Assembly: GCA_029255645.1 (NCBI GenBank)
Contig: JANLJE010000067.1
Coordinates: 1-64,000 of the forward strand
DNA length: 64,000 nt
Origin: Comamonadaceae bacterium
GTDB lineage: Bacteria > Pseudomonadota > Gammaproteobacteria > Burkholderiales > Rhodocyclaceae
Direction: 5' to 3'
Under the pieces are notes generated by a model that saw only the letters and a list, made by a program, of their open reading frames with translations, ran no database searches and was not told the origin of the DNA. Position numbers and translations under genes: made by a program. Below are positions 38,435 to 45,601 of the stretch, piece after piece; the stretch's first letter is position 1, and each line of letters begins with the position of its first letter.

Positions 38435-38456
38435 ACGCCCCGTTCAGGGGCGTTTT
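38435..38456 (+). terminator. Rho-independent terminator after rhlE
   Basis: ACGCCCC-GTTCA-GGGGCGT followed by TTT. It overlaps the last codons of the convergent phosphatase gene. Confidence 0.85.
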
Positions 38457-39229
38457 CCATGGAGACCGGCAGCGGGCGCCTTGGGCGCTTCCATGAACTT
38501 GAGCAGGGCGACGGAGATGTTGTCCCCCTCGCCTGCCCCCCGGGCCCGGGCCAGGGCGATCAATTGGGTCACCACTTCCCGTGCCGAACCGGTACCGATC
38601 AGCGCCCCCATTTCCTCATCCGGAACATAGGCCCACAAGCCATCGGAACAAAGCAGCAGACTGTCCCCCGCCTTGAGGCCCTCCACCCCGCCAAACTCCA
38701 CCGTCGGCTCCTCGCGCCCGCCCAGGGAGGTGAGCAGAATGTTCTTGTTGGGGTGTGATCTGGCCTCTTCGGCTGAAATCTTGCCGATCCGGACCAGATG
38801 TTCCACATAGGAATGATCCACCGTGCGGGCCTGTAGATGAATGCCGCGAAACTGGTACAGCCGACTGTCGCCGCAATGAGCCCAGATCGCCCGCCCGCCG
38901 GGCAGGAGCAGCATGGCCACCGCCGTGCTGTGGGGGTCTTTTTCATTGATGAAGCGGGAGGCCCTGATCATGGTATGCGCTTCCTGCAGACCGGAATGCA
39001 GCAGATGCCGAGGATCATCGCTGCTCCCCCAATGCTGGAAATTGGTACTCAGGGTATGAATGACCTGTTCAGCCGCCAAGGCTCCTCCGGTATGCCCCCC
39101 CATGCCATCCGCCACCACGGCCAGGGCAACCCCGGTCTGCCGGGGATGTGCGACCAGCGCCACCCGGTCCTGCTGCTCCTTGCGATCGCCCTGATGCTGG
39201 GCAATGCAGGCATCCAGCCTCAATCCCAT
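38444..39229 (-). CDS. PP2C-family serine/threonine phosphatase
   Basis: A 261-residue PppA/Stp1-type phosphatase. Metal-binding motifs are visible: QQDRVALV, VVADGMGGHTGGALAA, IWAHCGDSRLYQF, LLLCSDGLW and EGDNISVAL. It is soluble, with no extra domain, and should dephosphorylate Ser/Thr; no partner kinase is seen nearby. It is the last gene of a same-strand cluster with a repeat protein, an HDOD protein and a small membrane protein, which suggests a signalling unit. Confidence 0.9.
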   Translation of the reverse strand: MGLRLDACIAQHQGDRKEQQDRVALVAHPRQTGVALAVVADGMGGHTGGALAAEQVIHTLSTNFQHWGSSDDPRHLLHSGLQEAHTMIRASRFINEKDPHSTAVAMLLLPGGRAIWAHCGDSRLYQFRGIHLQARTVDHSYVEHLVRIGKISAEEARSHPNKNILLTSLGGREEPTVEFGGVEGLKAGDSLLLCSDGLWAYVPDEEMGALIGTGSAREVVTQLIALARARGAGEGDNISVALLKFMEAPKAPAAGLHGKRP

Positions 39230-39271
39230 GGTTCCCTCGCAGCGCGGCTGACGATCACGAACGGCACGGCC

Positions 39272-39649
39272 CTAGCGCGTGAAAGAAGTCCGGACCTCGT
39301 CAGGCCGTTTCAGATGTGCGCTCGTCTGAGGATTCCGCTCGATATAGACCCGGTGCGCCGCCACCACGATGGCATGCACATCCTCACTCGAGAGCTGGGG
39401 AAAGTTTTCCCGCAGGACCCGGAACGCCAGGTGCTCCAGAGAATGCCCCCCCCAACCGGTATCGGGATCGAAGAAAGGCTCGATCATCACATAGGCCTGG
39501 TCGAAAATTTCGCGCAGACGCGTGTTCTGACGCCGGTCCGGCTGATTCGTGCCGGAATTGGTGCCGGAATTGGTGCCGGAATTGGTGCCGGAATTGGTGC
39601 CGGAATTCGTGCCGGAATTCGTGCCGGAATTCGTGCTGGATGGATTCAC
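39272..39649 (-). CDS. Small protein with N-terminal Asn-Ser-Gly-Thr repeats
   Basis: 125 residues. After a GTG start (39649, with AGGAAA eight bases before) come about seven NSGT repeats, encoded by 12-bp units. A conserved-looking helical domain of about 85 residues follows (RLREIFDQAYVMIEPFFDP, GGHSLEHLAFRVLRENFP, EDVHAIVVAAHRVY). I do not recognise the domain. The frame is open further upstream, but that overlaps the HDOD gene and has no ribosome site. Its position between HDOD and PP2C genes suggests a signalling role, by context only. Confidence 0.65.
   Translation of the reverse strand: MNPSSTNSGTNSGTNSGTNSGTNSGTNSGTNSGTNQPDRRQNTRLREIFDQAYVMIEPFFDPDTGWGGHSLEHLAFRVLRENFPQLSSEDVHAIVVAAHRVYIERNPQTSAHLKRPDEVRTSFTR
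39544..39640. repeat. 12-bp tandem repeat, about 8 units, in coding sequence
   Basis: Units of GGTGCCGGAATT or CGTGCCGGAATT on the plus strand, coding for NSGT on the minus strand. Two sub-blocks (GGT then CGT types) show that the array grew by internal duplication. The 12-bp period keeps the frame. Confidence 0.95.
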
Positions 39650-39681
39650 CGTGGGTTTCCTAGATAAACAGGGGAGCCATT

Positions 39682-40578
39682 TCAGACCATGGCATCGGAT
39701 TGTTCCTGGAAACGCTCCAGTATCACATCGACAAATTCGGGGAGTGCGTCCGCATGGATGCCCAGCTCCGATATTACATCGTCCTTGACCCGCGCCCACT
39801 CCGGATTCTCCAGCCGCGCATCGCGGCAATAGATGTCCAGGGCCAGTTGCAGGATCGCCACCATGGTGCGGGAAGCATGGGGCGTCATGCTGGAAATTTC
39901 ATGGTGGCAACGCACCGCTTCGCAGATGAAGGCCGGCAGGGACCAGTGCCGGGCCAGTAAATAGCCGACGGCACAATGATCCAGATTGAACTTCCGGTCC
40001 TCCTCCTGCAGATCCACCCAGCGCCCCATGTCGCCCAGGTGCATTTCCTTGCCATAAGTGGAAAAGCGCTGCATCAGCACGGGAACACCGCAATCGTGAA
40101 ACATGCCGGCCAGGTAGGCCTGATCGGGAAAGATGTTGCAGATATTCACCCGATCATCGGCAATCAGCATCGCCAGCTGGGCCACCGACTGGGACCGGGC
40201 CCAGAAACTTTCGTAGGCCCGGCGATCGTTCTTGATCACGGTGGCGCTGGTGAGCACCACGGCCTGGACCAGGTTGAAGGTTTCCTTCACCCCCAGGGTG
40301 TGGATGATCTGCTCGACGGTCTCGAAGGGATGATGCTGGCGATAAGCCGGGCTTTTCACGGCCTTGAACAACAACGCGGTCACCCCCGGGTCCTGGCTGA
40401 TGACCCGGGCCAGGGCGCGCACATCAAACTGCCGCCGCTGCAACATGCGGCGCAACTCCTCCAGCACCCGGGGCTGAGGCGGGATCTTCACGCCCCGCTC
40501 CAGCACGAACCTGAGACGGGCGGCGGCTTCCCCATCCATGGAAGCCAGAATTTCCGGGAGGGCTGCATGGGTACTCAT
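39682..40578 (-). CDS. HDOD domain signalling protein
   Basis: A 298-residue protein with a single HDOD domain (about 30-240): PPQPRVLEELRRML, VISQDPGVTALLFKAVKSPAY, TLGVKETFNLV, AYLAGMFHDCGVPVLMQ and HCAVGYLLARHW. HDOD proteins are non-enzymatic relatives of HD phosphohydrolases and serve in c-di-GMP, motility and stress signalling. The start overlaps the stop of the upstream small membrane protein (ATGA, 40575-40578). Confidence 0.9.
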   Translation of the reverse strand: MSTHAALPEILASMDGEAAARLRFVLERGVKIPPQPRVLEELRRMLQRRQFDVRALARVISQDPGVTALLFKAVKSPAYRQHHPFETVEQIIHTLGVKETFNLVQAVVLTSATVIKNDRRAYESFWARSQSVAQLAMLIADDRVNICNIFPDQAYLAGMFHDCGVPVLMQRFSTYGKEMHLGDMGRWVDLQEEDRKFNLDHCAVGYLLARHWSLPAFICEAVRCHHEISSMTPHASRTMVAILQLALDIYCRDARLENPEWARVKDDVISELGIHADALPEFVDVILERFQEQSDAMV

Positions 40579-40754
40579 GATGACAAGGACTCCTCTCCTC
40601 TCTCCTCTTGTGCCGGCGCCCGGGGCTGGCGGTCCGCCGCGCGCTGCTTGAGACGGCCATAGGTGCGCAGGGACATCCAGGTACCGATCAGGGACAGGAT
40701 CGGGGCACCGACCAGCAGAATCTGCAATTTCTGGTCATCGCTCAATTCCAGCAT
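40575..40754 (-). CDS. Small single-pass membrane protein
   Basis: 59 residues with one hydrophobic segment (ILLVGAPILSLIGTWMSL) and a basic, polar C-terminal tail (YGRLKQRAADRQPRAPAQEE). GGGAGGG lies about five bases before the ATG at 40754. Its stop overlaps the HDOD start, so it may anchor or accompany that protein. The family is unknown. Confidence 0.7.
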   Translation of the reverse strand: MLELSDDQKLQILLVGAPILSLIGTWMSLRTYGRLKQRAADRQPRAPAQEERGEESLSS

Positions 40755-40816
40755 GGCGCCCTCCCCGACGGACAAGCGGGCATTCTACCCCAGCCCCTGC
40801 CAAGAGGGCCATGACC

Positions 40817-41602
40817 TCAGTCCTGGAGCCAGGGAAGAAGCCAGCCCAGCCCGGCCTCGGTATCGCCCTGGGGCTTGTATTCACAGCCCACCCAGCCCGG
40901 GTACTTCAGCGCATCGAGACGCCGGAACAGATAGGGGTAATGGATTTCCCCGCTGCCCGGCTCATGGCGGCCCGGATTGTCTGCCACCTGAATATGGCCG
41001 ATGGCGGGCAGATGGGCTTCCACCGTACGGGCCAGATCGCCCGCCATGACCTGGGCATGATAAAGGTCCAGTTGCACCAATAGATTGGGCTCCCCGATGG
41101 CCTGTTGCAAGGCAAAGGCCCGGGCCGGTTGATCCAGCCAGTAGCCCGGCATGTCCACTTTACTGTTGATGGGCTCCATCAGCAGCGTCACTCCTGCTGC
41201 GGCACAACGCCGGGCGGCGGCCTGCATGTTGGCCCGATAGGTGGCCTCCAGCCGTTCCGGCGCCACGCCCGGGAGCGCCAGGCCGGCCAGGGCATGCAGC
41301 CGGGTACAGTTCAGGATGCGGGCATAGTCCAGCGCCAGCGCCAGGCCCTGCTGGAATTCCGCCTCACGGCCCGGGTGGCAGGCCAGGCCACGCTCCCCGG
41401 CCGCCCAGTCCCCCGGCGGCAGGTTGAACAAGACCTGGGTCAGCCCGGCTTCTTCCAGCCAGGCGCGGAGGTATTCCGCCGGATGGTCATAGGGAAACAG
41501 GTATTCCACCCCCCGAAACCCGGCCCGGGCCGCCGCCGCAAAGCGCTGGGGAAAGGGTAGCTCGGTGAACAAAAAGGAAAGATTGGCGCAAAAACGGGGC
41601 AT
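40817..41602 (-). CDS. hyi: Hydroxypyruvate isomerase family protein
   Basis: A 261-residue TIM-barrel isomerase that interconverts hydroxypyruvate and tartronate semialdehyde in glyoxylate/glycerate metabolism. Family motifs are FCANLSFLFTELPF, GFRGVEYLFPYD, LLMEPIN, QLDLYHAQVM, HIQVADNPGRHEPGSGEI and WVGCEYKP. It is the first gene of the minus-strand cluster towards the PP2C gene, with a 62-base gap. No gcl or glxR lies nearby, so the substrate is a family inference. Confidence 0.87.
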   Translation of the reverse strand: MPRFCANLSFLFTELPFPQRFAAAARAGFRGVEYLFPYDHPAEYLRAWLEEAGLTQVLFNLPPGDWAAGERGLACHPGREAEFQQGLALALDYARILNCTRLHALAGLALPGVAPERLEATYRANMQAAARRCAAAGVTLLMEPINSKVDMPGYWLDQPARAFALQQAIGEPNLLVQLDLYHAQVMAGDLARTVEAHLPAIGHIQVADNPGRHEPGSGEIHYPYLFRRLDALKYPGWVGCEYKPQGDTEAGLGWLLPWLQD

Positions 41603-41703
41603 GGGATGAAACAGGGGGCGGAACTTCGGCCGCGCCTGGGAATCAGTTGTTGAGCCGGACATTATAATCCGCCCGCACCCGCCAACCCTCCGAAGGACAC
41701 ACC

Positions 41704-42261
41704 ATGGGCAATCGCCTTTCCAAGATCGTTACCCGCACCGGCGATGCCGGCACTACCGGCCTGGGGGATGGCTCCCGGGTCAACAAGGACAGCCTGCGCA
41801 TCGACGCCATCGGCGAAGTCGACGAGCTGAATTCCTCCCTGGGCCTGCTCCTGGCCGAACCCGATCTGCCCGAAGCCGTGCGTACCGCCCTGGAGAGCAT
41901 CCAGCATGATCTCTTTGATCTGGGCGGCGAACTCTGCATGCCCGGGATGACGGTCTTCAGCCCCGCCCAGGTCGACCGCCTGGAAGCCCTGGCGAATACC
42001 TTCAACGCCGACCTCTCCCGGCTCAAGGAATTCATTCTTCCGGGCGGCACCCGCGCCGCCGCCCTGGCCCACCTCTGCCGCACCATCTGCCGCCGGGCCG
42101 AGCGTGCCATCGTGCATCTGGGCAACCACGAAAGCGTCTCCGAAGACGCCCGCCGCTACATCAACCGCCTCTCCGACCTGCTGTTCATCTTGGGACGCTA
42201 CCTGAACAAGACGGCCGGCCGGGGCGACGTACTCTGGCAAAAGGGCAAGAACGCCGGCTGA
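41704..42261 (+). CDS. PduO-type cob(I)alamin adenosyltransferase
   Basis: A 185-residue PduO-type ATP:corrinoid adenosyltransferase. The ATP-binding N-terminus reads SKIVTRTGDAGTTGLGDG, followed by the VDELNSSLG helix; the end carries RYINRLSDLLFILGRYLN. It makes adenosylcobalamin for B12 enzymes or salvage. It stands alone between a divergent hyi gene and a terminator. No cobalamin riboswitch was seen upstream. Confidence 0.93.
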   Translation: MGNRLSKIVTRTGDAGTTGLGDGSRVNKDSLRIDAIGEVDELNSSLGLLLAEPDLPEAVRTALESIQHDLFDLGGELCMPGMTVFSPAQVDRLEALANTFNADLSRLKEFILPGGTRAAALAHLCRTICRRAERAIVHLGNHESVSEDARRYINRLSDLLFILGRYLNKTAGRGDVLWQKGKNAG

Positions 42262-42291
42262 CCCCGGCAGGACCGCCACCCCCCGCCCGCA

Positions 42292-42317
42292 AAAAAGCCC
42301 CGAAACCGGGGCTTTTT
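42292..42317 (+). terminator. Rho-independent terminator after the adenosyltransferase gene
   Basis: AAAAAGCCCCG-AAAC-CGGGGCTTTTT, an 11-bp stem with T-run, 30 bases past the stop. Confidence 0.93.
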
Positions 42318-42410
42318 CATGCAGGACAAGACGCTATACCCATGCTGCGGCCAGGTGGTCAGGGAGGGGTTCCAGATCAACCCGGATGCGCTGAAGGATC
42401 AGGAACCAGA

Positions 42411-42439
42411 TTGACCGCGAGTAATCGAACGGATACACT
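42411..42439 (+). promoter_or_regulatory. Promoter of the toxin-antitoxin pair
   Basis: TTGACC (42411-42416), 17 bases, TACACT (42434-42439). The ATG of the toxin gene is at 42446, about where transcription should begin, so the toxin message may be leaderless. Confidence 0.65.
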
Positions 42440-42445
42440 CTGCCC

Positions 42446-42753
42446 ATGTACTCAATCAAGCCGCTTCCCGAATTCACTGCATGGCTGAACAGCCTCAAGG
42501 ACGGCATGACGCATCGCCGTCTGGCTCGCCGGCTGGAAAAAGCGCAGAAGGGCAATCTGGGTGATGTGAAGCCGGTTGGTGATGGCGTGTTCGAAATGAG
42601 AGAGCACTTCGGGCCAGGCTGGCGCATGTACTACGTGCAACATGGCGCAGTGCTGACGCAGTGCTGACTGTGATGCTGGGTGGTGGTGACAAGGCCACGC
42701 AGACCGCCGATATTGCCAAGGCCATCAGGTTGGCCGCTACGCTGGAGGATTAA
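42446..42753 (+). pseudogene. HI1419/HigB-type RelE-superfamily toxin, frameshifted by an 11-bp tandem duplication
   Basis: The frame begins like a RelE/Gp49-family toxin (MYSIKPLPEFTAWLNSLKDG, RRLEKAQKGNLGDVKPV, FEMREHFGPGWRMYYVQHG). It stops early at 42667 because GCAGTGCTGAC is present twice in tandem (42647-42657 and 42658-42668). Removing one copy gives a continuous 98-residue protein ending LGGGDKATQTADIAKAIRLA... at the TAA 42751-42753, a normal family length. The truncated 73-residue form lacks the last strand and helix and is probably inactive. The intact antitoxin gene follows. Confidence 0.85.
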
Positions 42754-42756
42754 GCC

Positions 42757-43068
42757 ATGACCAAGAAAATCAAGATTGCCGACCTGCCCGAATTCGACAT
42801 GGCGGAGCATCTGCCCGACGCACAGGCGATTGCCGAATACCTGACCGTGGTGCTTGAAGAAGACGACCCGGCGGCGCTGGCCGATGCGCTGGGTACGATT
42901 GCCCGAGCACGCGGCATGAGCGACATTGCCAAAGCTTCAGGGATTACCCGCGAAGCGCTCTACAAGGCGCTGCGCCCGAATGCCAGCCCGCGCTTCGAGA
43001 CCATCAGCAAGGTTTGCGCGGCGCTCGGTGTCCGCCTGGTGGCCCAGCCGATTCACGCACACCCGTAG
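42757..43068 (+). CDS. HI1420/HigA-type antitoxin
   Basis: A 103-residue addiction-module antidote with a Cro/XRE-type HTH (GMSDIAKASGITREALYKAL; then SPRFETISKVCAALG). The N-terminal part (DLPEFDMAEHLPD, VLEEDDPAALADALG) is typical of the family partner of Gp49-type toxins. GGAGGA lies inside the toxin 3' end, about 10 bases before the ATG. The antitoxin is intact although its toxin is frameshifted, so the pair may now be a solitary repressor. Confidence 0.9.
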   Translation: MTKKIKIADLPEFDMAEHLPDAQAIAEYLTVVLEEDDPAALADALGTIARARGMSDIAKASGITREALYKALRPNASPRFETISKVCAALGVRLVAQPIHAHP

Positions 43069-43095
43069 GCGGCTCTGCGGCTCTGTTGGACTGCG

Positions 43096-43217
43096 CGGTG
43101 AGAGCTGCCCAGCGCTCACCGAAAGGCTTCCGTCCCTGGCGCGTTCCCGGGAGCAGCGGAAGCCTGTCTCATTGATGCTTTGCCGGGCGGCACCATCATT
43201 CATTGCCGCGCCGCCCG
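43096..43217. other. Three consecutive hairpins between antitoxin gene and terminator
   Basis: Inverted repeats: CGGTGAG/CTCACCG (43096-43102, 43115-43121), AGGCTTCCG/CGGAAGCCT (43124-43132, 43157-43165) and CGGGCGGC/GCCGCCCG (43184-43191, 43210-43217), all perfect. With the terminator at 43229 they make four stems in about 160 bases. This could be a structured 3' UTR or a small RNA; no known family is recognised. Confidence 0.45.
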
Positions 43218-43228
43218 ACGCCTCGCCA

Positions 43229-43252
43229 AAAAGCCCGGAAATCCGGGCTTTT
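43229..43252. terminator. Bidirectional terminator between the antitoxin gene and glnA
   Basis: AAAAGCCCGG-AAAT-CCGGGCTTTT, a symmetrical 10-bp stem with T-runs on both strands, serving glnA (minus) and the toxin-antitoxin unit (plus). Confidence 0.93.
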
Positions 43253-43300
43253 CAGGGGGATGGTGATCACCATTGCCAGCAATGGCCCGCCACTCAATTT

Positions 43301-44713
43301 TCAGCAGGAGTAATAGAGGTCGAATTCCACCGGGTGGGTGGTCATGCGCACCTTGTTCACTTCTTCCATCTTCAGGGCGATGAAGGCATCGATCCAGTCG
43401 TTGGAGAACACGCCGCCGCGGGTCAGGAACTCACGATCCTTGTCCAGCGCAGCCAGCGCTTCTTCCAGGCTGGCACAGACGGTCGGGATCTTGGCGTCTT
43501 CCTCGGGAGGCAGGTCGTACAGATTCTTGTCGGCGGGGTCGCCGGGGTGAATCTTGTTCTGGATGCCGTCCAGGCCGGCCATCAAAAGTGCGGCAAAGCA
43601 CAGGTAGGGGTTGGCGATGGGGTCGGGGAAGCGGGTCTCGATGCGACGCGCCTTGTCGGAAGATACAAAAGGCACGCGGATGGAAGCGGAACGGTTCTTG
43701 GCCGAGTAGGCCAGCTTCACCGGCGCTTCATAGTGGGGCACCAGCCGTTTGTAGGAGTTGGTGCCCGGATTGGTGATGGCGTTCAGCGCCTTGGCATGCT
43801 TGATGATGCCGCCGATGTAGTACAGGGCGGTTTCGGACAGGCCGGCATAGCCATTGCCGGCGAACAGGTTCTTGCCGTCCTTCCAGATCGACTGGTGCAC
43901 ATGCATGCCGGAACCGTTGTCGCCCACGATCGGCTTGGGCATGAAGGTGGCGGTCTTGCCGTACTGGTGGGCGACGTTGTGGACCACGTACTTCAGGACC
44001 TGGGTCATGTCGGCGCGGCGCACCAGGGTGCCAAACTTGGTGCCGATTTCGTTCTGGCCGGCGGTGGCCACTTCGTGGTGATGCACTTCCACTTCAACAC
44101 CGCACTGTTCCAGGATGAGACACATGGCGGCCCGGATGTCGTTGAAGGAATCGACGGGGGGCACGGGGAAGTAGCCGCCCTTGACGGAGGGACGGTGACC
44201 GATGTTGCCGCCTTCGACCTTTTCGCCGGAGGTCCAGGCCGCTTCTTCGGAAAAGATCTTCACGAAGGTGCCGGACATGTCGGTACTCCACTCCACGGAG
44301 TCGAAGATGAAGAATTCGGGTTCGGGGCCAAAGAAGGCGGCGTCGCCGATACCGGAGGACTTCAGGTAGGCTTCGGCGCGCTTGGCGATGGAGCGGGGGT
44401 CGCGGTCATAACCCCGGCCGTCGGCGGGATCCACCACGTCGCAGGAGATCACCAGGGTGGTTTCATCAAAGAAGGGGTCGATGAAAGCGGTGCCGGGGTC
44501 TGGCATCAGCAGCATGTCGGAGGCCTGAATGCCCTTCCAGCCCGCGATGGAAGAACCGTCAAACGCGTGGCCATCTTCAAACTTTTCGGCATCGACCGCA
44601 TGCGCCGGCACGCCCACATGCTGCTCCTTGCCACGGGTATCGGTGAAACGGAAATCGACGAACTTGACGTCGTTTTCCTTCATCATCTTCAGAACATCCT
44701 GAACTGTAGCCAT
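43301..44713 (-). CDS. glnA: Glutamine synthetase type I
   Basis: A 470-residue GlnA that assimilates ammonia into glutamine. Typical motifs are [53 protein letters not shown] and the adenylylation loop [10 protein letters not shown] with its target tyrosine, so it belongs to the GlnE-regulated class. TAGGAG lies 14-9 bases before the ATG at 44713. Transcription should depend on sigma-54 and NtrC (sites upstream). Confidence 0.97.
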   Translation of the reverse strand: MATVQDVLKMMKENDVKFVDFRFTDTRGKEQHVGVPAHAVDAEKFEDGHAFDGSSIAGWKGIQASDMLLMPDPGTAFIDPFFDETTLVISCDVVDPADGRGYDRDPRSIAKRAEAYLKSSGIGDAAFFGPEPEFFIFDSVEWSTDMSGTFVKIFSEEAAWTSGEKVEGGNIGHRPSVKGGYFPVPPVDSFNDIRAAMCLILEQCGVEVEVHHHEVATAGQNEIGTKFGTLVRRADMTQVLKYVVHNVAHQYGKTATFMPKPIVGDNGSGMHVHQSIWKDGKNLFAGNGYAGLSETALYYIGGIIKHAKALNAITNPGTNSYKRLVPHYEAPVKLAYSAKNRSASIRVPFVSSDKARRIETRFPDPIANPYLCFAALLMAGLDGIQNKIHPGDPADKNLYDLPPEEDAKIPTVCASLEEALAALDKDREFLTRGGVFSNDWIDAFIALKMEEVNKVRMTTHPVEFDLYYSC

Positions 44714-44781
44714 CTTGCAAAGTCTCCTAAACGGATACCGGCCGCGCCGGCAACACAAAAAAATTACAACGGACAGGCTTC

Positions 44782-44797
44782 AGCAGGAAGCATGCCA
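44782..44797 (-). promoter_or_regulatory. Sigma-54 (-24/-12) promoter of glnA
   Basis: On the minus strand TGGCATGCTTCCTGCT has the invariant GG and GC exactly at -24/-12 spacing (consensus TGGCACG-N4-TTGCW). The predicted transcript starts near 44771, giving a leader of about 58 bases. Confidence 0.85.
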
Positions 44798-44860
44798 AGG
44801 ATTTGGGGCTGCTTGGCCATTGTGCCACAAGGAGATTCGGAAAAATCACTCGCCCGGCAA

Positions 44861-44877
44861 TGCACCAAACAAGTGCA
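44861..44877. promoter_or_regulatory. NtrC enhancer site 1 (proximal)
   Basis: TGCACC-AAACA-AGTGCA (plus strand) matches the NtrC palindrome TGCACC-N5-GGTGCA with one change. It lies about 65-80 bases upstream of the -24 element. Confidence 0.85.
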
Positions 44878-44893
44878 ACCCTCGAACCAGGAT

Positions 44894-44910
44894 CGCACCG
44901 ATTGGGTGCG
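44894..44910. promoter_or_regulatory. NtrC enhancer site 2 (distal)
   Basis: CGCACC-GATTG-GGTGCG, a perfect palindrome matching the NtrC core GCACC-N5-GGTGC. Its centre is 33 bases (about three helical turns) from site 1, suited to cooperative binding. Confidence 0.8.
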
Positions 44911-44932
44911 CATTCTGATTTGCCTCCCCATC

Positions 44933-44986
44933 CACGCTCAACACGCCCAACACGCTCAACACGCTCAACACGCTCAAGCCATCCAG
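44933..44986. repeat. 6 x 9-bp tandem repeat upstream of the rhodanese gene
   Basis: CACGCTCAA in six contiguous copies (the second reads CACGCCCAA). It starts 22 bases from the distal NtrC site and ends about 100 bases before the rhodanese start. Confidence 0.97.
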
Positions 44987-45083
44987 GGCCGGCTCCGGCA
45001 AATCCACACCCAACGGCGGTGCCGTCCAGACAATTTGCCTGCGCTATACTTGAGCCCCTTGCCATTCATGACCGCATACCGCC

Positions 45084-45536
45084 ATGGGAAAACTGACCGA
45101 TCTACTGCAACTGGCCCAGGAACGAGGCCAGGCTTTGGGACTCCCCTATGCGGGCGCCCTGACACCCACCGAGGCCAGCCAGGTCTGGCAACTGGCCCCG
45201 GGCGCCAAGCTGGTGGATGTGCGTACCCGTGCCGAACTAGATTGGGTGGGACGCATTCCCGATGCGGTGGAGATCGAGTGGAATCAGTATCCCGGCGGCA
45301 CGCCCAATCTCAATTTCCTGCCCCAGTTGAAGCGCCAGGTAGATCGGGAAGCCGTGGTGCTGTTCCTCTGCCGCAGCGGCGCCCGCTCCGATCAGGCCGC
45401 CCGGGCCGCCACCGCCGCCGGTTACAACGCCTGTTACAACGTCCTCGAAGGGTTCGAGGGCGACAAGGATGCCAACGAGCAGCGCAACAAGGTGGGCGGC
45501 TGGCGCCAGGCCGGTCTGCCCTGGTACCAGAGCTGA
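45084..45536 (+). CDS. Rhodanese-domain protein
   Basis: A 150-residue single-domain rhodanese: KLVDVRTRAELDWVGRIPDA, then the active-site loop FLCRSGARSDQAA with the catalytic cysteine, and the conserved end NVLEGFEGDKD...GGWRQAGLPW. The CRSGxRS loop is that of a thiosulfate/persulfide sulfurtransferase. It is divergent from glnA and followed by nadA after 65 bases. The NtrC sites lie in its upstream region, but no sigma-54 element faces it. Confidence 0.9.
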   Translation: MGKLTDLLQLAQERGQALGLPYAGALTPTEASQVWQLAPGAKLVDVRTRAELDWVGRIPDAVEIEWNQYPGGTPNLNFLPQLKRQVDREAVVLFLCRSGARSDQAARAATAAGYNACYNVLEGFEGDKDANEQRNKVGGWRQAGLPWYQS

Positions 45537-45601
45537 CGCCGCAAGGCGCGCCGATTCCCGGCCGGCCTGGCGCGCCCCGCCCTTTCCTTTTGATCGCGAC
45601 C

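Noticed and set aside
39544-39640. Repeat array considered as CRISPR
   Set aside because: Units are contiguous 12-mers without spacers and keep a reading frame. None of the other arrays has spacers either, and no cas gene is present.
43069-43228. attC (integron cassette) site behind the toxin-antitoxin pair
   Set aside because: A GTTGGAC resembling one half-site occurs, but there is no matching RYYYAAC partner at the proper distance and no other cassette or integrase.
44814-44836. TGGCAC on the minus strand upstream of glnA as a sigma-54 -24 element
   Set aside because: The GC that should be at -12 is two bases too far; the element at 44782-44797 has exact spacing.
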